A DNA stretch of 64,000 nt. Origin: Secundilactobacillus mixtipabuli. Lineage in GTDB: Bacteria > Bacillota > Bacilli > Lactobacillales > Lactobacillaceae. The notes under the pieces were generated by a model, which was not told the origin of the DNA, made no database searches, and worked only from the letters and a program-made list of their open reading frames with translations. Location of the stretch: the NCBI RefSeq assembly GCF_002217925.1, contig NZ_BCMF01000001.1:1-64000 (forward strand), in the 5' to 3' direction. Shown here one piece after another: positions 1-8,635 of this stretch; the stretch's first letter is position 1, and each line of letters opens with the position of its first letter. The position numbers and the translations under genes are program-made.

Positions 1-150
1 ATTGTTTGTGACTCATTAATATTACTAGCGAAATTGACTTCGCAAATTACATTTGATATCAGCCGAAACTGATATACCCTGCACATTTGTGAAACAAAAC
101 TTTGTTCAGTTTTCAAAGGTCTACCAAGCAAATTCTTTTTTCGAATCAGC
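1..150 (-). promoter_or_regulatory. rRNA operon 5' leader (16S lies beyond the left edge)
   Basis: Read on the minus strand, this stretch follows two strong promoters and contains CTTTGAAAACTG at 107-118, which resembles the boxA-type antitermination sequence of Gram-positive rRNA leaders and spacers. Two small hairpins follow, near 55-77 and 28-43 (GCGAA/TTCGC). No protein-coding potential is visible. The 16S gene itself is not in the window, so its presence just left of base 1 is inferred. Confidence 0.7.
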
Positions 151-156
151 TTTTAC

Positions 157-185
157 ATTGTATCTGATTGCCTCAAGAAAGTCAA
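157..185 (-). promoter_or_regulatory. rrn promoter P2
   Basis: The minus strand carries TTGACT at 180-185, a 17-bp spacer and TACAAT at 157-162. It lies 84 bp downstream of a second, equally good promoter. Tandem promoters ahead of a boxA leader are typical of Firmicute rRNA operons. Confidence 0.8.
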
Positions 186-245
186 CTAAAACTTTCTATA
201 TCAACGTTCCTTATCGGAATGTCCCTTGCTGAGGCAACTTTATTA

Positions 246-274
246 ATAATATCATCATCGCTCGAAATTGTCAA
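246..274 (-). promoter_or_regulatory. rrn promoter P1
   Basis: The minus strand carries TTGACA at 269-274, a 17-bp spacer and TATTAT at 246-251. An AT-rich stretch lies upstream (275-300), as expected for an UP element. It is the distal of the two tandem promoters. Confidence 0.8.
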
Positions 275-450
275 CACATAACTTTTAAAATTTTAAATCG
301 GTACATGTGTCTGTCTTTCCTCGCGACAACAGAAACTATCATACCAAGTATTCCCGGCTTGGTCAATCACTTTTTCAAAAAAATGAAAAATAGCTCTGCT
401 ATAATTTCAAAATAGTCCTACTTTCTGAAAACTCTTCATATAAGAATAGA

Positions 451-485
451 TAAAAAGTGCCAGCTCGTTTTCACGAACCGGCACT
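451..485 (-). terminator. tyrS terminator
   Basis: On the minus strand AGTGCCGGTTCGTG pairs with the copy ending at 456, and a short T run follows (451-455). It sits 15 bp after the tyrS stop codon. Confidence 0.9.
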
Positions 486-499
486 CACAATCTGATTAT

Positions 500-1756
500 C
501 TATTTTACTCTAGCTAAGAAATAACGCTTCTTACCACGGCGCACAATGACAAACTTGCCATCAAAATGGTTGCTTGGGTCAATTTCAGCTTCGACATCCG
601 TTACCTTTTCACCATTGATCCGAATAGCCCCATTATTGACATCCTCACGCGCTTGACGACGAGATGGTTCAATGGCAGTGACATCCACTAACCATTCCAC
701 AATGTTACGCTTCTCGCTAGTGACATCAACCGACGGCATATTCTTAAAGCCTTGTTCGATTTCATTTACGGACAAGTTGGCAACTTCGCCAGAGAAAAGT
801 GCTTTCGAAATATTCTCAGCTTCAGTGACAGCCTCTTTACCGTGAACAAATTCTGTGACTTCTTCAGCCAACCGGCGTTGTGCTTCACGCTTCTCAGGCT
901 GGGTCTCCACTTTCTTAGCCAATTCAGCAATGTCAGCTTGGCTTAAGAACGTAAAGTACTTCAAATATTTAACAACGTCACGATCGTCTTGATTTAACCA
1001 GAACTGATAGAATTCGTATGGCGTCGTCTTTTCGGGATCAAGCCAAACAGCTCCTCCCGCAGTTTTACCAAACTTGGTACCATCAGCCTTCAACATTAAT
1101 GGAATGGTTAATCCAAACGCCTTAGCATCCGCCCCTTCGATCTTATGAATCAGATCGATACCGGCAGTAATGTTTCCCCATTGATCTGCACCACCGACTT
1201 GCAGCTGAACATCTTCAGCTTGATATAGATGAAGAAAATCGACTGACTGCAGAATCTGATAAGTAAACTCGGTGAACGAAATACCAACTTCTAGCCGTGA
1301 AGCAACCACTTCCTTGGCCAGCATGTTATTAACATTAAACAGCTTACCGAAATCACGCAGGAAATCTAACAGCTTCATTTTTGATAGCCAGTCATAGTTG
1401 TTAACGATCTTGAAGCTGCCATCTTGGCCAAATAAGTGTTCCATTTGAGCTGTAATCGCTGCTTCGTTATGATGAACTTGTTCCATCGATTGCAGGACCC
1501 GTTCAGATTTTTTACCGCTTGGGTCACCAATTGATCCGGTTCCGCCCCCAATAACGATGTAAGGACGGTGACCAGCTAACTGGAACCGTTTTAAAATCAT
1601 AAAGGGAATTAAATGACCGATATGCATCGAATCACCAGTGGGATCGATACCGACATATAGTCCAACTGACTTACTCTTAACAAGGTCTGTCAGTCCTTCT
1701 TCATCCGTTTGCTGGTTAATAGCGCCACGCCATTTAAGCTCATCTAAAATTGTCAC
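500..1756 (-). CDS. tyrS: Tyrosyl-tRNA synthetase
   Basis: This class I aminoacyl-tRNA synthetase charges tRNA-Tyr in the cytoplasm. The HIGH motif is at residues 45-48 inside GIDPTGDSMHIGH. The KMSKS-equivalent is KFGKT at 228-232. An S4-like RNA-binding domain fills the last ~70 residues. The length of 418 residues is normal for the family. The start is GTG, placed after AAGGAGG. A tyrosine T-box leader and its own promoter lie directly upstream, so expression should rise when uncharged tRNA-Tyr accumulates. It is monocistronic, with a terminator right after the stop. The gene is also transcribed towards the rRNA operon leader at the left edge. Confidence 0.98.
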   Translation of the reverse strand: MTILDELKWRGAINQQTDEEGLTDLVKSKSVGLYVGIDPTGDSMHIGHLIPFMILKRFQLAGHRPYIVIGGGTGSIGDPSGKKSERVLQSMEQVHHNEAAITAQMEHLFGQDGSFKIVNNYDWLSKMKLLDFLRDFGKLFNVNNMLAKEVVASRLEVGISFTEFTYQILQSVDFLHLYQAEDVQLQVGGADQWGNITAGIDLIHKIEGADAKAFGLTIPLMLKADGTKFGKTAGGAVWLDPEKTTPYEFYQFWLNQDDRDVVKYLKYFTFLSQADIAELAKKVETQPEKREAQRRLAEEVTEFVHGKEAVTEAENISKALFSGEVANLSVNEIEQGFKNMPSVDVTSEKRNIVEWLVDVTAIEPSRRQAREDVNNGAIRINGEKVTDVEAEIDPSNHFDGKFVIVRRGKKRYFLARVK

Positions 1757-1777
1757 AAAGAAACCTCCTTAAGATAT

Positions 1778-2009
1778 AAAAAAAGTCCCCACTAGTCGCA
1801 TTGACTAATAGGGACGAAATTAATTCCGCGTTACCACCCAAGTTACGTTGTATTATGACAACGTCGCTCGACATCGATATCGGCATGACCCGCTGGCTGA
1901 TTGACCAGATAGCTCCACACTGTAATTCGGTTTGCCGGGACGCTTGACTTGCAGCTACCGTCAAGTTTCTAAATCGTTGCCCATCACCTACTTCGGTGCT
2001 TCTCAGCTC
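1778..2009 (-). promoter_or_regulatory. Tyrosine T-box riboswitch of tyrS
   Basis: On the minus strand the T-box core GGTGGTAACGCGG is at 1826-1838. It is followed by a terminator hairpin (1785-1815, GTCCC...GGGGAC) and a T run at 1778-1784. In the stem I region the 3' strand reads AATTACAG, giving the specifier TAC (1922-1924) followed by a purine, which matches tyrosine. The T-box UGGU would pair with the tRNA acceptor end carrying discriminator A. Confidence 0.93.
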
Positions 2010-2015
2010 TCATTA

Positions 2016-2044
2016 ATACTACAAATACTACCGGCAAAAGTCAA
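2016..2044 (-). promoter_or_regulatory. tyrS promoter
   Basis: The minus strand has TTGACT (2039-2044), a 17-bp spacer and TAGTAT (2016-2021). This places the transcription start at the beginning of the T-box leader. Confidence 0.8.
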
Positions 2045-2100
2045 GCTGCAGTCGTCACGAATTTTATCCTATAATAGAAGCACTAAGGAGGTGGTTCCAG

Positions 2101-2844
2101 GTGATTTCACTGCTCATCATTTTAATCCTTGTGACAGCCTTAAATTTACTCGCGGTTCGTCCTCTCGTGAAGGGCCAGGACAACCAGCGGCTGGTGTGGC
2201 TGCCATTGGTCTGTCTATTAGTAATGGCTGACCTCCTGATTGCATTACCAATAACGATCTGGCCAGGTCACCTGATCACAACGGCTATCAGTCTTGGTTT
2301 CACAACTTGGTATCTGACTGCTAGCATCTACCTCTGGCTCACCTGGTGGTATCATCAAACACCCCCGTCAATCACCGCCGATTACCTGATTGTATTGGGC
2401 GCACACGTCCATGCTGACGGGCCATCCAAAACGTTAGCCAGACGGTTGCAAACAGCTCTCGCTTTTTATCATTCACAATCACCCCGACCTAAAATAGTGC
2501 TTACCGGTGGTCAAGGTAACGACGAGCCTCAGAGTGAAGCAGCCGTGATGGCAGCTTACTTGAAACGTCACCACGTTGACCCGCAGCACTTGCTATTGGA
2601 GCAATCTGCGACTTCAACCGCCACTAATTTTAAATTTTCAAAGCAACTCATTACTCAGGACTGGCACGGCGATTGGCAGCCAAAAATTCTGGTTGTCACC
2701 AGCGACTACCACCTCGTTCGCAGCCAATTGCTGGCTAAGCAGCAGCATTTACCGGTCAGCTTGCTTGGTTCGTGGACCACAACTGAAAGTTTAATGGCCG
2801 CTATGCTACGTGAAATAGCCGCTCTGTTGCTGCTCTTAAAATAG
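2101..2844 (+). CDS. YdcF/SanA-like DUF218 membrane protein
   Basis: The protein has 247 residues. The first ~85 form three hydrophobic segments, so the N-terminus is membrane-bound. A DUF218 (YdcF/SanA) domain follows from about residue 96, beginning DYLIVLGAHV and continuing with KIVLTGGQGNDE and the helix SEAAVMAAYL. Members are linked to envelope integrity and vancomycin sensitivity in enteric bacteria, but the biochemical role is not established. The GTG start follows a strong AAGGAGG (2085-2091). A TATAAT at 2070-2075 is a likely -10 box with a weak -35. It is divergent from tyrS and appears monocistronic. Confidence 0.85.
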   Translation: MISLLIILILVTALNLLAVRPLVKGQDNQRLVWLPLVCLLVMADLLIALPITIWPGHLITTAISLGFTTWYLTASIYLWLTWWYHQTPPSITADYLIVLGAHVHADGPSKTLARRLQTALAFYHSQSPRPKIVLTGGQGNDEPQSEAAVMAAYLKRHHVDPQHLLLEQSATSTATNFKFSKQLITQDWHGDWQPKILVVTSDYHLVRSQLLAKQQHLPVSLLGSWTTTESLMAAMLREIAALLLLLK

Positions 2845-2950
2845 CCGTTGATCATTATGTGGATGCTGTTATCGATTTTAGTGCAAGCTGTCATGTATTA
2901 AGAATATTTTCACATTTGAAAATTAATCTGAAATTTTTTTACATTTCCTC

Positions 2951-2979
2951 TTGCGTCTGGGAAAAGAATCTTATATACT
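2951..2979 (+). promoter_or_regulatory. gnd promoter
   Basis: TTGCGT (2951-2956), a 17-bp spacer and TATACT (2974-2979) lie 46 bp before the gnd start codon. Confidence 0.7.
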
Positions 2980-3025
2980 GATTCTGTTGTAAAAATCAGC
3001 GAAAAAAACGTGAGGAGTTTTTCTA

Positions 3026-3925
3026 ATGAAATTAGGTTTAATCGGTTTAGGAAAAATGGGTATTAACTTAGCCCAAAACATGATCCGTAACAACAATGAA
3101 GTTGTTGGTTTCGACTTAGACACAAAGTTAGTTGAAGAAGCAGCCACTTATGGTGCTGCTAAATCTACGAGTTTGGAAGACATGGTTAGCCAATTACCAT
3201 CACCAAAGATTGTTTGGGTAATGGTTCCTGCCGGCAAGCCAACTGATGCTACGATTGATTCTTTGGCTGAACTCTTAAACAAGGATGACATCCTCATCGA
3301 TGGCGGTAACACTTTCTGGAAAGACTCACTCCGTCACAACCGTCTGCTTGGCGAAAAGGGTATTCACTACTTTGACTGCGGTTCTTCAGGCGGCTGGCGT
3401 GGTGCCCTCAATGGTGGTAACTTCATGATCGGTGGCGACGATGCCGCAACCTTCGAAGTTATCCGTCCATTATTTGAAGGCATCTCATTACCAGACGGTT
3501 ACCTTTACACTGGTAAGGCCGGTTCAGGTCACTACTTGAAGATGGTCCACAATGGTATCGAATACGGTATGATGGCTGCTATGGGTGAAGGTTTTGAAGT
3601 GCTTGATGCTTCAGACTTTGACTATGACTACGAAGCCGTTGCTAAGGTTTGGAACCACGGTTCAGTTATCCGTAGCTGGCTGATGGAATTAATCCAAGAC
3701 GCCTTCAGCAAAGATCCTAAGCTTGATGCTATCAAGGGTCGTATGCATTCTAACGGTGAAGGCCAATGGACTGTTGAAGACGCCATGGCTCATGGCGTTC
3801 CAACCCCAGTTATTGCCGATGCTGTTATGACCCGTTTCCGTTCATTACAAGACGATACCTTTAATGGTAAAGTTGTTGCTGCCCTCCGTAACGAATTCGG
3901 TGGCCACGCAATGGACAAAAACTAA
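3026..3925 (+). CDS. gnd: 6-Phosphogluconate dehydrogenase, decarboxylating (short form)
   Basis: It oxidatively decarboxylates 6-phosphogluconate to ribulose 5-phosphate and reduces NAD(P)+. In heterofermentative lactobacilli this step feeds the phosphoketolase pathway. The Rossmann motif GLGKMG is at residues 7-12. The signature DCGSSGGWRGALNGG contains substrate-binding residues, and KMVHNGIEYGMM carries the catalytic lysine and asparagine. At 299 residues it belongs to the short class rather than the ~470-residue class. The start follows GTGAGGAG. The gene has its own promoter and terminator. Codon choice looks strongly biased compared with neighbours, which suggests high expression; this is by eye only. 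Confidence 0.93.
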   Translation: MKLGLIGLGKMGINLAQNMIRNNNEVVGFDLDTKLVEEAATYGAAKSTSLEDMVSQLPSPKIVWVMVPAGKPTDATIDSLAELLNKDDILIDGGNTFWKDSLRHNRLLGEKGIHYFDCGSSGGWRGALNGGNFMIGGDDAATFEVIRPLFEGISLPDGYLYTGKAGSGHYLKMVHNGIEYGMMAAMGEGFEVLDASDFDYDYEAVAKVWNHGSVIRSWLMELIQDAFSKDPKLDAIKGRMHSNGEGQWTVEDAMAHGVPTPVIADAVMTRFRSLQDDTFNGKVVAALRNEFGGHAMDKN

Positions 3926-3942
3926 ACTTTAAACTAACGATG

Positions 3943-3977
3943 AAAAGGTCACGCTGATGCGTGGCCTTTTTAATTTT
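3943..3977 (+). terminator. gnd terminator
   Basis: AAAGGTCACGC pairs with GCGTGGCCTTT, and the right arm runs into a T-rich tail. Confidence 0.85.
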
Positions 3978-4037
3978 CGCAACATCAGATTGAATATGCG
4001 ATAATGAATTATCACAACAAACTGGAGCGAATTAAAA

Positions 4038-7000
4038 TTGAAACATAAAACGAATCAATTATCGGTGTGGCTAGCCTACTCAGCGGCTTTCATCGTCATT
4101 ACCTTTGTTACATTTGGCGCCTTACACGCTACTGGCCACTCCACTATTTGGAGTTTAGATGGGATTGCCCAGCATTATCCGATCCTAAAAGAGTTCTATC
4201 GGATTCTCCATGGTACTGCCCATCAATCACTATTTAGCTGGTCGTGGAATCTAGGGTTGGGTGCTGATCAAATGACAACCTTTGCCTACTACCTCGTTGG
4301 CGATCCGTTCAGCTACCTCATTGCACTATTTCCAGCACATCAAATTGAACTGGGCTACACGTTACTGACCATCCTGCGATTGTACGTTGTTGGACTAGCG
4401 TTCATCGCACTTGCCAAACACTTTCACTTTAAGGCTGCTGGCAGCGTTATGGGTGCCTTGATCTACACGTTTAACGGTTTTGCCTTCTACGTCAGTTATC
4501 ATCATCCGTTCTTTTTGCTGCCCATGATCTTCTTCCCACTGCTCTGCTTAAGCATTGACTTAGTCTTGCAGCGTAAAACCTGGTGGTGGCTCGGACTCAT
4601 CACAGCCGCAATTTTAATTTGCAACGTCTACTTTGCCTATTTAATGGCCTTTGGTGCACTGGTATTTTTGATCATCAGATTCTTTGATCTGAAACAAAAA
4701 GGCGCTGATTTACCAAATCTCTTGCAGTTATTTATCAAACTCATGACTGCTATGCTGATGGCACTGCTGATTGCCGCCGTTATTTTATTGCCTAACGTCA
4801 TGGCCATGACGAATAGTTCACGGATGGGCGGGTCCATTTTCGCCAATAACCTGCGCTGGTACCCTGAAATTTATTACCGCACTTTACCAGGCAACCTGTT
4901 GACCTCAAACGGTAATATCTATTACTGGGCATTAATTGCCACCAGTGGGCTCACCTTAATTGCAATGATTTGGACGATGCGCCGCTTTAAACGGTATCTG
5001 GCGCTTAACATCACGCTGATTCTAATTGCGATAGGCCTGCTTTTCCCTGCTGTGGCGGCAACGCTAAACGTCATGAGTACCCCTTCCAACCGCTGGCTAA
5101 TGATGGCTCAACTGGTCTTTGCGTTAACAGCCGCTACCTTAGTCGATCATCTAACCGCCTTTACGCCACGCGACTTTTTCTGGTTAACGGGTGTGATCGC
5201 CGGCTTGATCCTGCTCATCTGGTTGGCTAACGGCTATTTATTCAAGTTCCGGCAGATTCAAGTGCTGACCTACCTCGTCTTCATGTTGTTCGTGTGGCTC
5301 TTTAGTATCTTGCTATTGAAGCCTCAACTCGTACAGCCTTTAAAATTGGGCCTATTAGGGTTGGTGATGCTAAACGCAATCACAACGGGACTCAGTTTTT
5401 ACGATAATAATTACAGTGGCTCCCCTGAAAACGAGTTACCTACTCAGACTGCCGGTCAATGGTCCAAATGGTATTTTGATGGTGCTGATCAGTACTTGAA
5501 TCAACATGACCATCGTTTCTACCGCACTTCTACCACTAACAACTATTACACCATGCTCACCGTGGGTAATAATATTCCCATGCTGCTCAACACCCACAGC
5601 ATTAGCTCATATTACTCCGTTCAAAACGGTGACGTGAACCGCTTTAATCAGCAACTGGCTAACGTTCAAAATAGTATGAACAATCCAACGAGCAGTGCGG
5701 ACACCCGCGGATCGATCTTATCATTACTGAATGTCAAGTACCTGTTTGCCCGCGAAGACGACGTTTTAAATCAACAAGCAGTGCCATACGGTTTCCAACC
5801 GCTAAAGACTAAGGCGGGGCAACCGGTTATCATTGATGATCATCCCGTATATTCCCTTGGTAACGGCACTGGTACTGCCATTCTTAAAAATCGCTATGCT
5901 TTACCATTGGTCTACACTCAAAATACGCAGATTTTACCAACCGCCTTTAATCAGTTAACTGCCCTGCAGCGACAGGAAGCCCTGCTAGAGGGCGCCAGCG
6001 TCACCAAAAAAGTACCTGGTGTTGCGACAGCTCAGCTTCACACTGGAACCAAGCATATGGGCTACACGGTTCAATTAACCAGCGAGCCAATTCTTAAGGT
6101 GCCAGACTTAATCAACTATCGGTTGCAACATAATATTAAACATTCTCAATCTGCCGCCGTTAGTCGCAAACCGTTATCACCTAAAGAAACCGAAAATTAC
6201 GCAGCCGCAACGGGGCTAGCCAAGCCTTCGCCAGAAATCGATCGCTTATTGGCCCAGAATCAAACCATTGTTGATAATAACGCCGAGGCTAACCAACACG
6301 GCCTCCACGACATGACCAGTGATATGTTAGGTCAGCAGCAAACCTACGCGCTTAAATTAAAGCACCCCAAACAAGTCAGGGGAACCGAGCTCTATTTAGA
6401 CCTCTCCGGCATTTCAACCCATTTCCCTGATACCGCTAAGCGGCTGGCAAACGCTGCTACTGAATCTAAACTAGCGGGTACACCGCTCTCTAAGGGTGAA
6501 CAGAAGAATAATTGGCGAACTATCATCAATCATCCGCTATTTAATGCTTATACCATGACGATCAAAACCAGCCGTGGCAAAACCGTCTACAATCAATTTG
6601 GAATCAATAACTTGTCCGACTACGAACCCAAAGATCACTTACTGATCAATCTGGGGTATTCCAATAAACTGAGAAAAACGATCAAGCTCTCGTTTACGAA
6701 TGCGGAAAGGATTCATTTTAAACACGTCAAGGTCATCGCCGTGCCGTACGGTCAGCAATATCGTCAGCAGACTTCCCGGCTGCAAAAAACCGGCTTAAGC
6801 CACCAACGAGTAACTAATAATCAAGTCATTGGGGTTTCTTCCGGTAACAGTAAACGAATCCTAACCACCAGTATTCCTTATAGCAAAGGCTGGCAATTAA
6901 CGATTGACGGCCAGCGGCGAAAAACACAGGTCGTTAATACCGGTTTTGTCGGCGCAGTTATTCCAAGCGGCACCCACCAAATTAAATTAATTTATCAGAC

Positions 7001-7148
7001 GCCAGGACTAAAAACCGGCCTCTGGCTAACGATCATCGGCGTTATTTTAGCGGTTATATCCGGCGTCTGGCTGCTCGTTTCTTATCGAACTCGTCGCAGC
7101 GTTGCCTCAAAACAGTCTCGTCACTCAGCCACTCTGCCTAAAGCCTAG
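4038..7148 (+). CDS. YfhO family membrane protein
   Basis: This 1036-residue protein has about a dozen hydrophobic segments in residues 1-460, a large hydrophilic, presumably extracellular region (about 460-985), and a last membrane span near 990-1015. That architecture fits the YfhO family (GT-C-like fold). Family members have been linked to glycosylation of lipoteichoic or wall polymers in Bacillus and Listeria, so a role in sugar transfer at the membrane is an inference. The start is TTG after CTGGAGCG. It is followed 80 bp later by a phosphatase gene that has its own promoter, so the two are probably separate units. Confidence 0.88.
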   Translation: MKHKTNQLSVWLAYSAAFIVITFVTFGALHATGHSTIWSLDGIAQHYPILKEFYRILHGTAHQSLFSWSWNLGLGADQMTTFAYYLVGDPFSYLIALFPAHQIELGYTLLTILRLYVVGLAFIALAKHFHFKAAGSVMGALIYTFNGFAFYVSYHHPFFLLPMIFFPLLCLSIDLVLQRKTWWWLGLITAAILICNVYFAYLMAFGALVFLIIRFFDLKQKGADLPNLLQLFIKLMTAMLMALLIAAVILLPNVMAMTNSSRMGGSIFANNLRWYPEIYYRTLPGNLLTSNGNIYYWALIATSGLTLIAMIWTMRRFKRYLALNITLILIAIGLLFPAVAATLNVMSTPSNRWLMMAQLVFALTAATLVDHLTAFTPRDFFWLTGVIAGLILLIWLANGYLFKFRQIQVLTYLVFMLFVWLFSILLLKPQLVQPLKLGLLGLVMLNAITTGLSFYDNNYSGSPENELPTQTAGQWSKWYFDGADQYLNQHDHRFYRTSTTNNYYTMLTVGNNIPMLLNTHSISSYYSVQNGDVNRFNQQLANVQNSMNNPTSSADTRGSILSLLNVKYLFAREDDVLNQQAVPYGFQPLKTKAGQPVIIDDHPVYSLGNGTGTAILKNRYALPLVYTQNTQILPTAFNQLTALQRQEALLEGASVTKKVPGVATAQLHTGTKHMGYTVQLTSEPILKVPDLINYRLQHNIKHSQSAAVSRKPLSPKETENYAAATGLAKPSPEIDRLLAQNQTIVDNNAEANQHGLHDMTSDMLGQQQTYALKLKHPKQVRGTELYLDLSGISTHFPDTAKRLANAATESKLAGTPLSKGEQKNNWRTIINHPLFNAYTMTIKTSRGKTVYNQFGINNLSDYEPKDHLLINLGYSNKLRKTIKLSFTNAERIHFKHVKVIAVPYGQQYRQQTSRLQKTGLSHQRVTNNQVIGVSSGNSKRILTTSIPYSKGWQLTIDGQRRKTQVVNTGFVGAVIPSGTHQIKLIYQTPGLKTGLWLTIIGVILAVISGVWLLVSYRTRRSVASKQSRHSATLPKA

Positions 7149-7155
7149 CCGTCGC

Positions 7156-7185
7156 TTGGAAAACAATGGCCTAAGTTGATATAAT
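7156..7185 (+). promoter_or_regulatory. Promoter of the histidine phosphatase gene
   Basis: TTGGAA (7156-7161), an 18-bp spacer and TATAAT (7180-7185) start just after the yfhO stop codon. Confidence 0.7.
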
Positions 7186-7227
7186 GAACGTAGCGTTAAC
7201 TTACTTTTCATTACAGGAGGGTTTACT

Positions 7228-7893
7228 GTGAAAACATTTACTGCGTACTTTGTTCGGCACGGCCAAACAATGCTGAACCATTATAATAAGATTCAGGGCT
7301 GGATCGATTCTCCATTAACTGAAAAGGGGATCGCCGATGCCAAACGTGCCGGCGAGCAGTTGAAAAAAATCGACTTCAACGCCGCATACAGTAGTGATTC
7401 AGGTCGGGCGATAGAAACAGCTTCCTATATTTTGAAAGCTAATCCTGAAAATATTAATATTATCAGTTACCAATACCCCGAATTTCGTGAGCAGTGCCAC
7501 GGTTACTTTGAAGGCAATGACGCCAATCAGATGTGGCAATTCGTTGGCGAACAAGTCCAGCTTACCTCCGAGTCAGCAGTGTTAGGTAAGTACGGTTTGG
7601 AAAAGGCCCGCGACTTAATTCATAAAGCCGATTTGTACGGTGAAGCCGAAAGTAACGCGATGTTCTGGGATCGACTAGACCGAGGTTTCAATAAACTGCG
7701 TGCCAATACCAATGATGGTGACCGGGTCTTGGTGGTTTCACACGGAATGACCATCCGTTCCATCATCGATCGTTATGCCCCAGAACTTGACGAAGGTGTG
7801 CCAACTATTAATGGCAGCATCTCAAAGCTGACCATTACCGATGACGATATCAAGGTGGACTTCTTTAATCGAACTGATTTCGTTGCTAAATAG
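7228..7893 (+). CDS. Histidine phosphatase family protein (phosphoglycerate mutase-like)
   Basis: The protein has 221 residues and opens with the phosphohistidine motif RHGQT at residues 10-14. A second conserved histidine lies in VVSHGMTIRS near the C-terminus, and an acidic residue occurs in YPEFREQ. These are the marks of the branch-1 histidine phosphatase superfamily. The sequence could be a cofactor-dependent phosphoglycerate mutase-like enzyme or a general phosphatase of PhoE/GpmB type; the substrate cannot be read from the sequence. The start codon GTG follows ACAGGAGGG. It has its own promoter and terminator. Confidence 0.88.
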   Translation: MKTFTAYFVRHGQTMLNHYNKIQGWIDSPLTEKGIADAKRAGEQLKKIDFNAAYSSDSGRAIETASYILKANPENINIISYQYPEFREQCHGYFEGNDANQMWQFVGEQVQLTSESAVLGKYGLEKARDLIHKADLYGEAESNAMFWDRLDRGFNKLRANTNDGDRVLVVSHGMTIRSIIDRYAPELDEGVPTINGSISKLTITDDDIKVDFFNRTDFVAK

Positions 7894-7914
7894 CGAACTA
7901 AATTAAATCATCAG

Positions 7915-7959
7915 AAAGACCCGCTAGTCAGCTTTACTAACTAGCGGGTCTTCCTTTTA
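7915..7959. terminator. Bidirectional terminator
   Basis: GACCCGCTAGT pairs with ACTAGCGGGTC around a 12-base loop, with A-rich and T-rich flanks. It separates the plus-strand phosphatase gene from the minus-strand DUF2187 genes. Confidence 0.88.
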
Positions 7960-7964
7960 AGAAT

Positions 7965-8195
7965 TTATGCTTCAGCGACTTTAAGTTTTGAAGCTGTCTG
8001 TGCTTGCGTTTTAACCTTGCTCTTAGCAACGATAACCCGCCCCATTAGTTCAGCTACCTTGAAGCGGTCTTTAGGATGATGATCCATTACCGTTACCATT
8101 ACTGTCCGTTCATAGATGTGTTCTACCCGGCCGACAAATGCACAAGTTAAGTTCCCGTTTGGTTGGCAAGTCACGATATCGTTAATTCTAATCAT
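7965..8195 (-). CDS. DUF2187 family small protein (second of a tandem pair)
   Basis: This small basic protein of 76 residues matches the DUF2187/YkvS pattern: a hydrophobic start (IRINDIVTC), then FVGRVEHIYERTVMVTV, then a closing VIVAKSK. The predicted fold is a small beta barrel, which in related proteins suggests nucleic acid or ribosome contact; function is unknown. I place the start at 8195 because AAAGGA lies 7 bp before that ATG. A longer reading from 8222 overlaps the upstream gene and lacks a matching ribosome binding site. It lies 5 bp after the upstream paralogue, so the two are co-transcribed. Confidence 0.75.
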   Translation of the reverse strand: MIRINDIVTCQPNGNLTCAFVGRVEHIYERTVMVTVMDHHPKDRFKVAELMGRVIVAKSKVKTQAQTASKLKVAEA

Positions 8196-8200
8196 TTTAA

Positions 8201-8437
8201 TCATCCTTTCCGCTGTTGGCACTGAATAATCGTCATGGGCTGGGCATCACACGCCTCAACCACCATTTTGTATTGGTTTTGTTCAACGACTCGGCGATCA
8301 TGAAAGTGAAAGTTCATCACCTCAACGACTAGCCGACTGCCGAACACTTGATAGACTCGAGCAATAAAAGGCCTGCTCATTTGTGCATGCTGACATCTCA
8401 CTAGTCGGCCGGGTACAATTTCAGGTGCTTCACTCAT
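8201..8437 (-). CDS. DUF2187-like small protein (first of a tandem pair)
   Basis: The protein has 78 residues. Its core (VPGRLVRCQ, PFIARVYQVFGSRLVVEVMNF, YKMVVEAC) aligns by eye with the following gene's DUF2187 core, so the two look like diverged tandem duplicates. The ATG follows AAGGAGG with 8 bp spacing. It is the first gene of a two-gene unit. No catalytic residues are evident. Confidence 0.7.
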   Translation of the reverse strand: MSEAPEIVPGRLVRCQHAQMSRPFIARVYQVFGSRLVVEVMNFHFHDRRVVEQNQYKMVVEACDAQPMTIIQCQQRKG

Positions 8438-8560
8438 TCACGCCGCCTCCTTTTTCTTTATGTGTATAAGTTATCAAACCAATAAGAAAGAGTTTTGACC
8501 AAATGATGAATATTTTTTGAAATCGTTTTACAATTTAGTAACAGAGACTATACAATAATC

Positions 8561-8603
8561 AAAAAATATCTGATAAACAACTAATTTGGTTGTTTATCAG
8601 ACA
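8561..8603 (-). terminator. Terminator of the B6-type operon
   Basis: On the minus strand CTGATAAACAAC pairs with GTTGTTTATCAG, followed by ATATTTTTT. It lies 33 bp after the patB stop codon. Confidence 0.88.
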
Positions 8604-8635
8604 TTTCCATTACTACGTTTAATTTATATACAGAA

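Noticed and set aside
1740-2231. Open frames on both strands over the tyrS leader
   Set aside because: The region is a T-box RNA; the frames lack ribosome binding sites.
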